52,740 nt of DNA from Pirellulaceae bacterium (GTDB lineage: Bacteria > Planctomycetota > Planctomycetia > Pirellulales > Pirellulaceae): positions 1 through 52,740 of the forward strand of contig BPJU01000026.1 of the NCBI GenBank assembly GCA_026004775.1, read 5' to 3'. This document shows, piece after piece, positions 17,164 through 25,550 of this stretch. Made by a program: the position numbers and the translations under genes. Each line of letters starts with the position of its first letter. The stretch's first letter is position 1. A model generated the notes under the pieces. The model had not been told where the DNA came from, did not search any database, and was given only the letters and a program-made list of their open reading frames with translations.

Positions 17164-17586
17164 CAAATCCACCTGCTCGAAACGTCCTCGGCCAGCCGCT
17201 GTCGGCTCGCCCCGAGCCGCACACTATTGGGTCGTTCACCTAGCTTCTGCCGAACCCGTGCACGCAAGCTGCGCACGCAGGTTTTTTCCCACATGTCCAG
17301 TGCCCGATCGGCAAAGTACTGCCCCCACCCCCGAAGGCCAAGTGTAGGCCATTCTAAGCCACCATGCGGCAGCAGGGAAGGTTACCCCGTGCGGCCAGTC
17401 CATGGTGAGTCAACCACTGTTGTGAGCAAGCCGAGTAGGGGCAGTTTGCAACATGGGGCGAAAGTCGCGTCGTTTGAAGAAGCCCGAACACCATGTTCCC
17501 GCAGCAAGCAAGGTGGCAACAGTGGTGATTGCCGCCAGCGACTGCTTGCATGAAAATAGCGATGTTCTCAAAGAGGAGTGTGCGAC
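17164..17586. other. Intergenic region between divergent genes
   Basis: About 420 bases with no supported gene. It separates the ketosynthase-like gene (minus) from the restriction gene (plus) and must contain both promoters, though I cannot identify either with confidence. A GGCTCGGGGCGAGCC hairpin lies at about 17204-17218 in the leader of the ketosynthase-like gene. Confidence 0.5.
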
Positions 17587-18177
17587 ATGGGCCTAGAATT
17601 GATACCAAGATACCTGCGATGGAAATATCGTGTAGAAGAACGCGACCATGCGTGCGCTATCCTGGCCCGCGACTTTCCCAGCGAATTTGCGGATCTTCTG
17701 GATTGTCTAGCAACGTTTACGCTTAGAAGAAGCGACATCCTGACACCGGGTGGGGGGCGGTCACCGATACCGATTGCGATTGATGGTTTTCTTCTCCAAC
17801 GAGATTGGGGCCCAAAAGATTTTCAAATTCAGATCCAGGTCGATGGTTCCTCGATTCCCATTCCCACTCACGCTATCGACAACTTTAAGAATCGTGTGGG
17901 CGTTGAGGTGGAGTGGAACAACAAGACGGAATTCTTCGATAGGGACTTGAACAATTTTCGGTTGTTGAAGGAACTGCGTGTTCTTTCAGTGGGTGTCATC
18001 ATTACCAGATGCACCGAATTGCAGCAAATCTTCGACCAGCTTGGCAAGGGAAGGTCCTACGGCGCCTCCACAACACATTGGGATAAATTGTTGCCAAAGG
18101 TAAACGGAGGCGGTGCCGGATGCTGCCCGCTATTGCTTGTCGGAATAACCAGGCATTGTTATGACCCAAATTCCTGA
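17587..18177 (+). CDS. BglII/BstYI-family type II restriction endonuclease
   Basis: A 196-residue homologue of the BglII/BstYI family, which cuts AGATCT or RGATCY. Family segments are clear: RRSDILTPGGGRSPIPIAIDG, NRVGVEVEWNNKTEFFDRDL, NNFRLLKELRVLSVGVIITR and GRSYGASTTHWDKLLP. The catalytic spacing of BglII (Asp84-x8-Glu93-Val-Gln95) is matched by Asp98-x8-Glu107-Val-Glu109. ATG 17587 is preceded by AAGAGGAG eight bases upstream; GTG 17578 overlaps that site and is less likely. The gene converges on, and its end overlaps, an MT-A70 methyltransferase gene, making a complete type II system. The coding sequence appears more A/T-rich than its neighbours, which suggests acquisition by transfer. 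Confidence 0.88.
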   Translation: MGLELIPRYLRWKYRVEERDHACAILARDFPSEFADLLDCLATFTLRRSDILTPGGGRSPIPIAIDGFLLQRDWGPKDFQIQIQVDGSSIPIPTHAIDNFKNRVGVEVEWNNKTEFFDRDLNNFRLLKELRVLSVGVIITRCTELQQIFDQLGKGRSYGASTTHWDKLLPKVNGGGAGCCPLLLVGITRHCYDPNS

Positions 18178-18836
18178 AACAGCGTAGGCTGTTTGCATCG
18201 CATCCTCTTGCCGGCATGACCATTGTACGCCGCTATAATCGGTCTCTTGCTTTCGTACGTAGTCGCTTCGTCACCCCAACTGGTCCAACCGGGCCGCACG
18301 TGGCGGGCGAAAAGTTCCAGGTAAGGCCCGGGACTGCATGCTTCAATAATCTCATACGCTTCGCTTGGCTTCCAGGAATGTTCGTGCTTGCGGCTCAAAA
18401 TGATGTTGACCTGCCGCCTCCCCGGTTTTAAGGTGCGGAGATTGCCACGTACACCAAACAGCAATAGTTCCGTTACATTCCGGAAATAAAAGCCAACCCC
18501 TCGACCATCAGGACCTCCATCTTTACGCGTCTTATACCAGACGATATTCGTTTTATAGGTGAACCCCCAACTGTTCATTATCTGAAGAGCTTCCGGGAGA
18601 AGCGCGTTAGGACACCAGAGATAGAGGTGGCTATTCGGTAATGCGAGTTTAGCAACGGGCAGCGCTGCAATTGCCTCGAAGCTCATGGTCGAGTAACGAT
18701 GAAGTCGCTTATGTTCGGGAGCCACCTTTCCCGTACGATTGGAAAATCGCCAAGGCGGATCGGCCAAGATCGTACCAAATTTCCGCCCCGACAGATCCTG
18801 AAGAAGCAATTCAGCCGTATCGGTTTCCTTTGGCAT
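18159..18836 (-). CDS. MT-A70 family adenine-specific DNA methyltransferase
   Basis: A 225-residue MT-A70-type N6-adenine methyltransferase. The catalytic motif D-P-P-W is at residues 26-29 (TILADPPWRF), followed by YSTMSFEAIAALP, LYLWCPNALLPEAL and the SAM-binding-like region SPGPYLELFARHVRPGWTSWG. It very likely protects the host from the convergent BglII-like nuclease by methylating the A of the GATC-containing site. The start ATG is preceded by GAGGAAAAC. The two genes overlap by 19 bases at their 3' ends. Clear family assignment; target specificity is inferred from the partner. Confidence 0.92.
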   Translation of the reverse strand: MPKETDTAELLLQDLSGRKFGTILADPPWRFSNRTGKVAPEHKRLHRYSTMSFEAIAALPVAKLALPNSHLYLWCPNALLPEALQIMNSWGFTYKTNIVWYKTRKDGGPDGRGVGFYFRNVTELLLFGVRGNLRTLKPGRRQVNIILSRKHEHSWKPSEAYEIIEACSPGPYLELFARHVRPGWTSWGDEATTYESKRPIIAAYNGHAGKRMRCKQPTLFQEFGS

Positions 18837-19286
18837 GTTTTCCTCTTGACCTCCGAATCAAGGAATGAACCGGCTCGACCGGGGCAGCCTGACTGGCCGC
18901 CCGCACAGGCTCGCCAATCGTGCCGACAACCAGTTAGTTGCGGCAACTTTGCTGACGGTCCCACCTGGAGCAAGCCTTACTTATCCCTCATGGACCCTTC
19001 CCGCAGCAACGGTTTGGTCCCTTGGTGGTGTTGACTGCAACTTTCCTCCCAAACCGTGCCCTCGCTGATGGTGAACTATTGTATAGACGCGAGCGGTAAT
19101 TGGCAAGTCACCGCCTGCCAAAAGCGAGTGCCCAGTCGGCCGACGCGACCGCACGTCATGGAGGCGGCATGGAGGCACAAACCGCGAATTGCCGTTGGAT
19201 TGCCGCTCTGTGCTTGCTAATATTCCCGGGCGATCGCTGCTGCCAAAGGGTCCATCCGACGGATGTGTAGGGCAGGGAGGCTGTCG
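18837..19286. other. Intergenic region between divergent genes
   Basis: About 450 bases between the methyltransferase (minus) and the exported protein gene (plus). No supported gene, RNA or convincing promoter pair. A lone TTGACT at 19029-19034 and an A/T-rich TATTGTATAGA near 19077-19087 are the only promoter-like words and they are not correctly spaced. Confidence 0.5.
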
Positions 19287-20381
19287 ATGCGAAGAAGTTG
19301 TTTTTTGCTGCTGCTGACATCCGCACTTGTGTCGCTGGCGGTGCAGGGACCTGCCGGCAACGCCCAGCAGAGCCCCAGCGGTGAGGGTACAGCGCCCGAG
19401 GCGTTCTTGCCCCAGGAGTCTGGCCAGCAATGGGCCGAGTACGATATCCGACGCTTCACAGGGCGCTGGCCGCAAGACAGTCATCCGGAACGGCTGGTCG
19501 TCGACTGGATTTTGCGGGATACCGGAAGTGATGTCTGGTTCGGCAGCCCTGCGTCGCTGTTGAGCGTCAGCCGCGAGCGAGTCCGCGTCTACCACACGCC
19601 CGATGTGCTGCGGCAAGTCGAGCAGGTGGTCGAACGTTTTGTCGAGCCCCGATGCGAATCCTATGCTTTGGCGGCACGCATCCTTACGGTCGGTAGCCCG
19701 AATTGGCGTTCCCGAGCCTGGCCGTTGATGCAAAGCGTCAGTGTCAGTTCGCCCGGCGTGGATGCCTGGCTGTTGTCACGCGAGAATGCCGCGCTGTTGC
19801 TGGCCGACCTTCGCAAACGAGCCGATACCGTCGAATACAACCTGGCCGATCTGCTTATCCCGCACGGCCAGACCCATACCCTCCAGCGTCGCCAGGCCCG
19901 GCACTACGCGCGCAACTTGAAGTGGCGCGAGCAGGGCTATCCGCCGTACGAGATCGAGTCGGGAGTCGTCGACGACGGTTTTTCGCTCCAGATCAGCCCG
20001 CTGCTGACCACCGACTGCCGGCAGGTTGACGCGGTGGTACGCTGCTACATCGATCAAGTGGAGAAATTCGTGCCGGTTCTGATCGACGTACCTTTGCCGG
20101 GTGGAACGAGTCAACGCGTGCAGTTGGAAGTTCCTCAGATCGTCAGTTGGCGACTGTACGAGCGCTTCCGATGGCCTTCCGATCAAGTGCTGCTTCTTTC
20201 CTGTGGCGTGGTCGCTTCGCCCGAACAACGCCCGTCGGGATTCGGCTGGGTACTGGCTGGCTCGCCGGGCCGGGCCGATGCTCTGCTGTTTTTGGAATGC
20301 CGCACGATAAGCGATCCGAATCGACTGGTGCCGGCCATCCACTCGGCCCAAGGCGGCGACATATCGCGAGGGCGCTATTAG
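19287..20381 (+). CDS. Exported protein of unknown function, secretin-N-like
   Basis: A 364-residue protein with a signal peptide (MRRSCFLLLLTSALVSLAVQG, cleavage probably after A-Q near residue 30). Segments such as VYHTPDVLRQVEQVVERFV and QVQ-type LEVPQIVSWRLYERFRWPSDQVLLLSCGVVA recall the small N-domains of secretin-like proteins, but there is no secretin pore domain. ATG 19287 has GGGAGG six bases upstream. It lies convergent to fabF, six bases away. I do not recognise a precise family; it may be a planctomycete-specific periplasmic protein. Confidence 0.8.
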   Translation: MRRSCFLLLLTSALVSLAVQGPAGNAQQSPSGEGTAPEAFLPQESGQQWAEYDIRRFTGRWPQDSHPERLVVDWILRDTGSDVWFGSPASLLSVSRERVRVYHTPDVLRQVEQVVERFVEPRCESYALAARILTVGSPNWRSRAWPLMQSVSVSSPGVDAWLLSRENAALLLADLRKRADTVEYNLADLLIPHGQTHTLQRRQARHYARNLKWREQGYPPYEIESGVVDDGFSLQISPLLTTDCRQVDAVVRCYIDQVEKFVPVLIDVPLPGGTSQRVQLEVPQIVSWRLYERFRWPSDQVLLLSCGVVASPEQRPSGFGWVLAGSPGRADALLFLECRTISDPNRLVPAIHSAQGGDISRGRY

Positions 20382-20386
20382 CCTGC

Positions 20387-21646
20387 TTACGATTGGCCGT
20401 TGTATCGGCCGATTACCAAAGATGCGTTGTGGCCACCGAATCCGAAACTGTTGCTCATCGCATAGTCGATTCTCATGGGGCGGGGCTGATTGGGGACGTA
20501 ATCCAAATCGCACTCCGGATCCGGTGTTTCCAGATTGATGGTGGGCGGTGCGATGTTGTCCTGAAGCGCTTTTACGGTGACCACCAGTTCTACGCCGCCG
20601 CTTGCTCCGAGCGAATGTCCTAATTGGCTTTTGGTACTGGAGATGGCGAGCCGATAGGCATGCTCGCCAAAAACGTTCTTGACCGCCACCGTCTCGGCCC
20701 GATCACCCAAAGGTGTGCTCGTGCCGTGGGCATTGATGTATTGCACGGCAGTGGGCTCGATCCCGGCATCGTCCAAAGCGTTGGCCATTGCCCGCGCTGC
20801 ACCCAGACCTTGCTCGTCCGGCTGCGTAATATGCCCGGCGTCACTGCTGCATCCAAATCCCATCAACTCACAATAGATCCTGGCACCTCGCGCTAAGGCA
20901 TGCTCCAGTGATTCCAAAACCAGGATGCCGGCGCCTTCACTCAACACGAAACCGTCCCGGTCCAGGTCAAAGGGGCGGCTTGCGCGAGCCGGGTCTTCGT
21001 TGCGTTCGGACAAAGCCCGCATGTTCTGAAATCCGCTCAACCCCATCGGGGTAATTGCGGCTTCACTGCCTCCGGTAAGCATCACGTCGGCATCGCCGAA
21101 TTGGATGGCGCGCAGCGCATCGCCGATGGCGTTGGCCGCACTGGCGCAGGCCGTGGCTACCGTATAGTTGAGTCCTTTCAGGCCGAAGCGGATCGAAATG
21201 TTACCGCCGGCGGCATTGAGCATCAGTTTCGGGATCGTGAGAGCTGAAACGCGGTCCGGCCCCTTGGTCAATAGCTTCTCGGTCTGCGTTTCAATTTCGT
21301 GCAGCCCGCCAATGCCCGAACCCAGGATCACACCACACCGATAGGGATCCTCCTTGGAAAAGTCCAGGCCGGCATCCTGCACGGCGTCCTGCGCAGCCAC
21401 CAGAGCAAACTGGGTGAAGCGATCCAGACGCTTCAGCTCTTTCTTGTCGATGTAGTCACTCGGATCCCAATCGTAAATATCACCGGCGAAGCGCACCTTG
21501 AACGGAGTCGGATCGAACAGGCGCAGCGGATGAATGCCGCTTTCGCAGGCCAACAAGCGCCGCCACAATTCGTCGACTTTGCAGCCCAGAGGCGTCACGA
21601 CCCCTAGACCGGTAATCACTACTCGACGTTTCTCTGGCCTCGGCAT
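20387..21646 (-). CDS. fabF: 3-oxoacyl-[ACP] synthase II
   Basis: A 419-residue FabF, which elongates acyl-ACP with malonyl-ACP. The full catalytic triad is present: Cys in TACASAANAIGDA, His in NAHGTSTPLGD and His in TKSQLGHSLGASG, with the usual NSFGFGGHNASL end. ATG 21646 starts just before the conserved KRRVVITGLGVVTPLG. The gene is directly downstream of acpP, 87 bases away, as in most fatty-acid clusters. It contrasts with the catalytically degenerate homologue at 15844-17163. Confidence 0.97.
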   Translation of the reverse strand: MPRPEKRRVVITGLGVVTPLGCKVDELWRRLLACESGIHPLRLFDPTPFKVRFAGDIYDWDPSDYIDKKELKRLDRFTQFALVAAQDAVQDAGLDFSKEDPYRCGVILGSGIGGLHEIETQTEKLLTKGPDRVSALTIPKLMLNAAGGNISIRFGLKGLNYTVATACASAANAIGDALRAIQFGDADVMLTGGSEAAITPMGLSGFQNMRALSERNEDPARASRPFDLDRDGFVLSEGAGILVLESLEHALARGARIYCELMGFGCSSDAGHITQPDEQGLGAARAMANALDDAGIEPTAVQYINAHGTSTPLGDRAETVAVKNVFGEHAYRLAISSTKSQLGHSLGASGGVELVVTVKALQDNIAPPTINLETPDPECDLDYVPNQPRPMRIDYAMSNSFGFGGHNASLVIGRYNGQS

Positions 21647-21733
21647 AGCACTACCTGCTGCTGCGCCTGGGGTGCCCGGCACCGCATGCGGTGCTGAACA
21701 TCGATCACCGCGTACAGAAGACGCGACGGGCCG

Positions 21734-21976
21734 TTATCGGTTCTTAACCTTCTCTTCGATGAAGTCGATCGCCTGGCCCACTGTCTGGATCTTTTCCGCT
21801 TCTTCTTCGGGTATCTCCAGATCGAACTCGTCTTCCAATTCCATCACCAATTCCACCTGGTCGAGCGAATCGGCACCCAGGTCGTTGACGAACGACGAGT
21901 CTCGGGTGATTTTCTCTTTTTCCACACCCAACTGTTCGGCCACGATTTCAATGACTCGTTCTTCTACCGAAGCCAC
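21734..21976 (-). CDS. acpP: Acyl carrier protein
   Basis: An 80-residue acidic four-helix carrier protein. The phosphopantetheine site is the Ser of [10 protein letters not shown]. The start is GTG 21976 with GAGGAG nine bases upstream. It shuttles growing acyl chains between FabD, FabG and FabF, all encoded nearby. It has its own promoter candidate in the 274-base gap upstream (22144-22172). Confidence 0.97.
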   Translation of the reverse strand: MASVEERVIEIVAEQLGVEKEKITRDSSFVNDLGADSLDQVELVMELEDEFDLEIPEEEAEKIQTVGQAIDFIEEKVKNR

Positions 21977-22143
21977 GTCTTGCGTCTCCTCGTAACGATT
22001 GTCGTATTTCCGACCCCACTAACTGTCGTTTCCCTGTACACGTCCTCGTGCTACAGCACCGGATTCCCGGTTGAATTGGCCAGTGAACCGTGCCCAGGCG
22101 CGTAATATACCACTGGGGGAATCGTGCTGCCTATGGCGTCAAC

Positions 22144-22172
22144 AAGATAGAGGACCGGCAAGCAGTGGTCAA
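22144..22172 (-). promoter_or_regulatory. Candidate promoter for acpP-fabF
   Basis: On the minus strand TTGACC (22167-22172), 17-base spacer, TATCTT (22144-22149). It lies about 170 bases upstream of the acpP start, in the gap after fabG, and would let the highly needed ACP be transcribed separately from rpmF-fabD-fabG. Confidence 0.5.
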
Positions 22173-22250
22173 GGTAGATCCGCCCAGCGCCGGGAACCGC
22201 CGGTTGGCGGGTTCGGCCGTACACGATCGGAGCTGTATCAGACCACCGGC

Positions 22251-23006
22251 TCATCCGGTCATGCCTCCATCGACCACCAACACATGACCGGTGATGTAAC
22301 CGGCGGCCGGACTGGCCAGAAACAATACGGCCGCGGCGACATCCTCAGGTGTCCCTAAGCGGCGGGCCGGGATGCGTTTCTTGGCCTCTTCCAACAGCGC
22401 GGGCCCCAGTGCCCGCGTCATGTCACTTTCGATAAAGCCGGGAGCCACCGCGTTGATAGTGATCTGGCGGCTGGCGAGCTCTCGGCTCAAGCTGCGTGTC
22501 AACCCGATCAGGCCGGCCTTCGAGGCCGAATAGTTGGTTTGGCCCGGATTGCCGATCAACCCGGATACGCTCGTCATGTTGATGATACGGCCATAGCGAG
22601 CCCGCATCATGTGGCGCGACACGGCCCGGGCAAAGAGAAATGCCCCTCGCAAATTCGTCTGGATCACCTCGTCCCACTCTTCGTCGGTCATCCGCGGCAG
22701 GAGCGTATCGCGAGTCACCCCGGCGTTGTTCACCAGAATGTCCAGCCGCTGCCAAAGTGCCACGACCCCCTCGACAGTCTTCTCGACGCTGTCACGATCC
22801 CGTACATCGCAGGCAAACGCTTCGGCCGTACCACCGGCTTGGCGAATCGCGTCGACGGTCTGAGCCAGCTTGTCCACGGAACGAGCCACGCAGGCGACTC
22901 GGGCGCCGTTACGAGCCAGTTCCAGCGCCACGGCCCGGCCGATCCCCTGGGAAGCTCCCGTAACCAGCGCTACCTGTTCCGATAAGTCGGCTGTCCAACC
23001 GGCCAT
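22251..23006 (-). CDS. fabG: 3-oxoacyl-[ACP] reductase
   Basis: A 251-residue short-chain dehydrogenase that reduces 3-ketoacyl-ACP with NADPH. The nucleotide motif is TGASQGIG, NNAG is present, and the catalytic Ser-Tyr-Lys are in MTSVSG and YSASKAG. The C-terminus ends VLVVDGGMTG as FabG does. ATG 23006 is preceded by GGGGAG eight bases away; the longer frame lacks conserved sequence. It follows fabD by 47 bases. Confidence 0.96.
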   Translation of the reverse strand: MAGWTADLSEQVALVTGASQGIGRAVALELARNGARVACVARSVDKLAQTVDAIRQAGGTAEAFACDVRDRDSVEKTVEGVVALWQRLDILVNNAGVTRDTLLPRMTDEEWDEVIQTNLRGAFLFARAVSRHMMRARYGRIINMTSVSGLIGNPGQTNYSASKAGLIGLTRSLSRELASRQITINAVAPGFIESDMTRALGPALLEEAKKRIPARRLGTPEDVAAAVLFLASPAAGYITGHVLVVDGGMTG

Positions 23007-23053
23007 CCCGTTTTCTCCCCAGTCCGCGGCCACCTGGCGACCGGCAGACCCCA

Positions 23054-23965
23054 TCAACATGCAATCGTTTCACACCCGATCTTGCGGTCGATCCGCTTCA
23101 ATAACCCGCTCAAAACTCGGCCCGGCCCAATCTCGTGGAACGCTTCGATTCCGTCAGCCAGCATCCGCCTCATCGACGCCTCCCACCGCACCGGCGAAAC
23201 CAATTGCCGGATCAACAACTGGCGGATCTCCTCGGGATCCTGGTGAGGTTGAGCGTCGACGTTCGCGTAGACCGGAATCCTCGCCGGTCGCAATTCGGCG
23301 CTTTCCAGCACTTGGCGCAAGCCCTCCATCGCCGGCGCCATCAATTCGGTGTGGAAAGCCCCGGCCACGGCCAGTGGAACAGTCCGCATCGCCCCCTTGG
23401 CCACCGCCGCTTCTGCCAACCGCTGGCAGGCAGCACGGTCTCCGGATACCACCGTGTTGCCGGGACACAGATAATTGGCCACCCGCAACACCTCGCCCGG
23501 CTGCACAACCTCCTGGCAAAGCTGCTCGACCTGCTCGGCCGGCAACCCCAAGACACTCACCATGCCGCTCGGGCGCATGTCAGCCGCCCGCTGCATCGCC
23601 TCCCCCCGGCGCTGCACGATCCGCAAGCCGGTGGCAAAATCCATCACTCCGGCAACGGTAAGTGCCGTGAATTCTCCAAGACTCAGACCTGCCACCGCCC
23701 CGCACGCCGCCACATAGTCCGGACGATTCACGCGGAGAAACTCCAACGCCGCCAGACTCGTGACAAACAACGCCGGCTGGCTGTGCACCGTCGAATCCAG
23801 TTTGTCCGACGGCCCCTCAAGACAAAGCTGAGCCAGGTCGTAGCCGAGAATTTCCCGGGCCTGGTCGAAAAGCTGCCGCGCCTGCGGCAACGATTCGACA
23901 AGAACCCTTCCCATCCCCACAAACTGCGCACCCTGGCCGGGAAAAAGAAAACCTACACGCTTCAC
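23054..23965 (-). CDS. fabD: Malonyl-CoA:ACP transacylase
   Basis: A 303-residue FabD, which loads malonate onto ACP. The GFLFPGQGAQFVGMG start, the nucleophile motif GLSLGE (Leu instead of the His of GHSLGE), the catalytic His in GAFHTELM and the C-terminal EIGPGRVLSGLLKRI are visible. The start is GTG 23965, behind GAGG seven bases away. Its first bases overlap the rpmF stop (GTGA), so the two are translationally coupled. plsX and fabH, often found between rpmF and fabD, are absent here. Confidence 0.96.
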   Translation of the reverse strand: MKRVGFLFPGQGAQFVGMGRVLVESLPQARQLFDQAREILGYDLAQLCLEGPSDKLDSTVHSQPALFVTSLAALEFLRVNRPDYVAACGAVAGLSLGEFTALTVAGVMDFATGLRIVQRRGEAMQRAADMRPSGMVSVLGLPAEQVEQLCQEVVQPGEVLRVANYLCPGNTVVSGDRAACQRLAEAAVAKGAMRTVPLAVAGAFHTELMAPAMEGLRQVLESAELRPARIPVYANVDAQPHQDPEEIRQLLIRQLVSPVRWEASMRRMLADGIEAFHEIGPGRVLSGLLKRIDRKIGCETIAC

Positions 23966-24153
23966 CGCTTCGCCTCTTCCGCTACCTCCATCACGCGGCG
24001 ACCCATGTAGTAGCCGCACGAAGGACACACCACATGGGTGGGAAGCGCCCTGCGACAATTCGGACACCACCCCAACTGCTTGGGACGCAGCGCATCGTGT
24101 GACCTGCGCCGGCCCGTACGCGAATTGGACTGCCTGCGTTTGGGAACCGCCAT
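23962..24153 (-). CDS. rpmF: Large ribosomal subunit protein bL32
   Basis: A 63-residue bL32. The start MAVPKRRQSNSRTGRRRSH is diagnostic. Four cysteines in CPNC and CPSC form the zinc-binding type of this protein. ATG 24153 is used rather than the upstream in-frame ATG because of the conserved N-terminus. It heads the fatty-acid operon, a common arrangement, and overlaps fabD by four bases. Confidence 0.97.
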   Translation of the reverse strand: MAVPKRRQSNSRTGRRRSHDALRPKQLGWCPNCRRALPTHVVCPSCGYYMGRRVMEVAEEAKR

Positions 24154-24298
24154 GGTATTGCCCACCTTCTTCCAAAAAGTTCACTCATCCGGGAAATGCC
24201 ACGTCCGCTCGCCGGTAAGCGAACGCTCCCATCAACCCCAATCCCGACTACCTTCCCCCGTCGGCGGTCGGAAAGCATTCTCCAGTCAACCCTGCTGA

Positions 24299-24327
24299 TC
24301 GTAAAGCCCGATACCAGCTTCTGTCAA
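24299..24327 (-). promoter_or_regulatory. Candidate promoter for rpmF-fabD-fabG
   Basis: On the minus strand a perfect TTGACA (24322-24327), a 17-base spacer and TTACGA (24299-24304). An A/T-rich stretch lies just upstream (about 24360-24400), possibly an UP element. The start point would be about 140 bases before the rpmF ATG. Confidence 0.5.
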
Positions 24328-24434
24328 CGACCAATGGCCCACACCGTACACCCTCTTGACTTGAAGAAAAGAAAAACGAGAATTACTTGTGGAATTGAGA
24401 CTCTGTATCATTAATTGGCGGCGAGGTTGGTCGG

Positions 24435-24833
24435 ATGGCACAGCAACAGGTAAGCCGTTGCGGTAGGAGAGGTGACCCCATAGGGTGGGCTACCCGTGGT
24501 TTGTCCCGCGAGCAATCGGTCATCCTGGGCGAATTGCCCGGGGAAACCGCCCAGCAGCGAATCCTGGTGATTTGGCACCGCCCAAACGGGCCTGGAGTGG
24601 CCCAGCCGACCGACCCTACCGACGATAAGGACCAGCACACCAATTGCATCGAGCTGTGCGAGCAGGCCTGGGGACCAGGCGTCGGCTGGTACACGTACAG
24701 CTCGGTGCGGCTATCGCCCCGTCAGGTCGGGCTACTGCGGTCGCTGCTGGGCCGATCCGGATACGATGCACAGCGTATCATAACGGCGGCCGAAACCGTG
24801 GGGCTGCGCGTCGTGCGAGCCGAATCGGCTTGA
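24435..24833 (+). CDS. Hypothetical protein, 132 residues
   Basis: A plausible small cytosolic protein with no recognised domain. It has no signal peptide or membrane segment. The C-terminal half (GWYTYSSVRLSPRQVGLLRSLLG) looks like real protein with an amphipathic helix, and the end is close to but not overlapping the convergent ferritin-like gene. The upstream site is poor (GGCGAGG about 14 bases before the ATG), and an antisense open frame covers much of it, so I am only moderately sure it is expressed. Confidence 0.55.
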   Translation: MAQQQVSRCGRRGDPIGWATRGLSREQSVILGELPGETAQQRILVIWHRPNGPGVAQPTDPTDDKDQHTNCIELCEQAWGPGVGWYTYSSVRLSPRQVGLLRSLLGRSGYDAQRIITAAETVGLRVVRAESA

Positions 24834-24865
24834 GGTGAGTCCCGCGGCCGTCCGCAAAAGCGATC

Positions 24866-25330
24866 TTAGCCGGTTCGAGCACGCCCTTTGGTGGCTGCTG
24901 CTTGTTGGGTCGCCAGCTTGTTGAGAATCTTGGCCAACTGATCGACGCCTTCCTGTTCCTCCAGCAAGATGTCTTCCAACAATACCACCAAGGCTCGGTC
25001 GTGTTCCGCCAACTCCAAGGCTTCTTTATAGAGCTGAACGGCCGCCGACTCAAAGGCATACGCCATTTCGAGCATTTCTTCGAGTTGGTTGGTTTGGCGG
25101 ACGGCGTTGCGTTCCACCGTCGGTACGCCTCCGAGGGCCACGATTTTTTCTCCGATCAGTTTGGCGTGCTTGAACGACTCCTCGGCGGCATCAAAAAACA
25201 TCTTGCTGTAGACCTCTCGCCATAAACCGCTCACCAGAAAACCGGCTTGCGCATATTGAGCGACTCCGGTCCATTCGTGCCGCAGGATGTCGTTGAGTTT
25301 TTCGATCAGTTTGCTGTTCTTGTCCGCCAC
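24866..25330 (-). CDS. Ferritin-like (bacterioferritin-type) protein
   Basis: A 154-residue four-helix ferritin-like protein. The motifs NDILRHEWTGVAQY, AAEESFKHAKLIGEKI and LLEEQEGVDQLAKIL carry the Glu/His residues of a di-iron site as in bacterioferritins. It likely binds or oxidises iron in the cytoplasm. The start is taken as GTG 25330, where the conserved region begins; the longer frame (to 25462) has no family sequence. It stands alone between a hypothetical gene and ruvB. Confidence 0.85.
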   Translation of the reverse strand: MADKNSKLIEKLNDILRHEWTGVAQYAQAGFLVSGLWREVYSKMFFDAAEESFKHAKLIGEKIVALGGVPTVERNAVRQTNQLEEMLEMAYAFESAAVQLYKEALELAEHDRALVVLLEDILLEEQEGVDQLAKILNKLATQQAAATKGRARTG

Positions 25331-25550
25331 CGATTCGCCCTTTCCTGAAAGTATGCCGTGAAGTCCCGGCAGAGAAGCCGCCGGCAATCCATGGGATGTC
25401 TCGCCACTAGGCAACGAGTCTTCGCGAACTCTCTTTATAGCACAAGATCGGTCTTGGCCCAAGTATTGGTGAAGCGCAATGGCCGGGCGGCCGCAAGACG
25501 AGTAATTCTTCGGTGCTGCGGGCGTTGATGTTTCCGGTGACCCAGGGCGC

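Noticed and set aside
17260-17286. CTGC-GCAC-GCAG followed by GTTTTTT as a terminator
   Set aside because: The stem is only four base pairs and no plus-strand gene precedes it.
16468-17553. 361-residue plus-strand open frame
   Set aside because: Antisense to the ketosynthase-like gene, no recognisable sequence.
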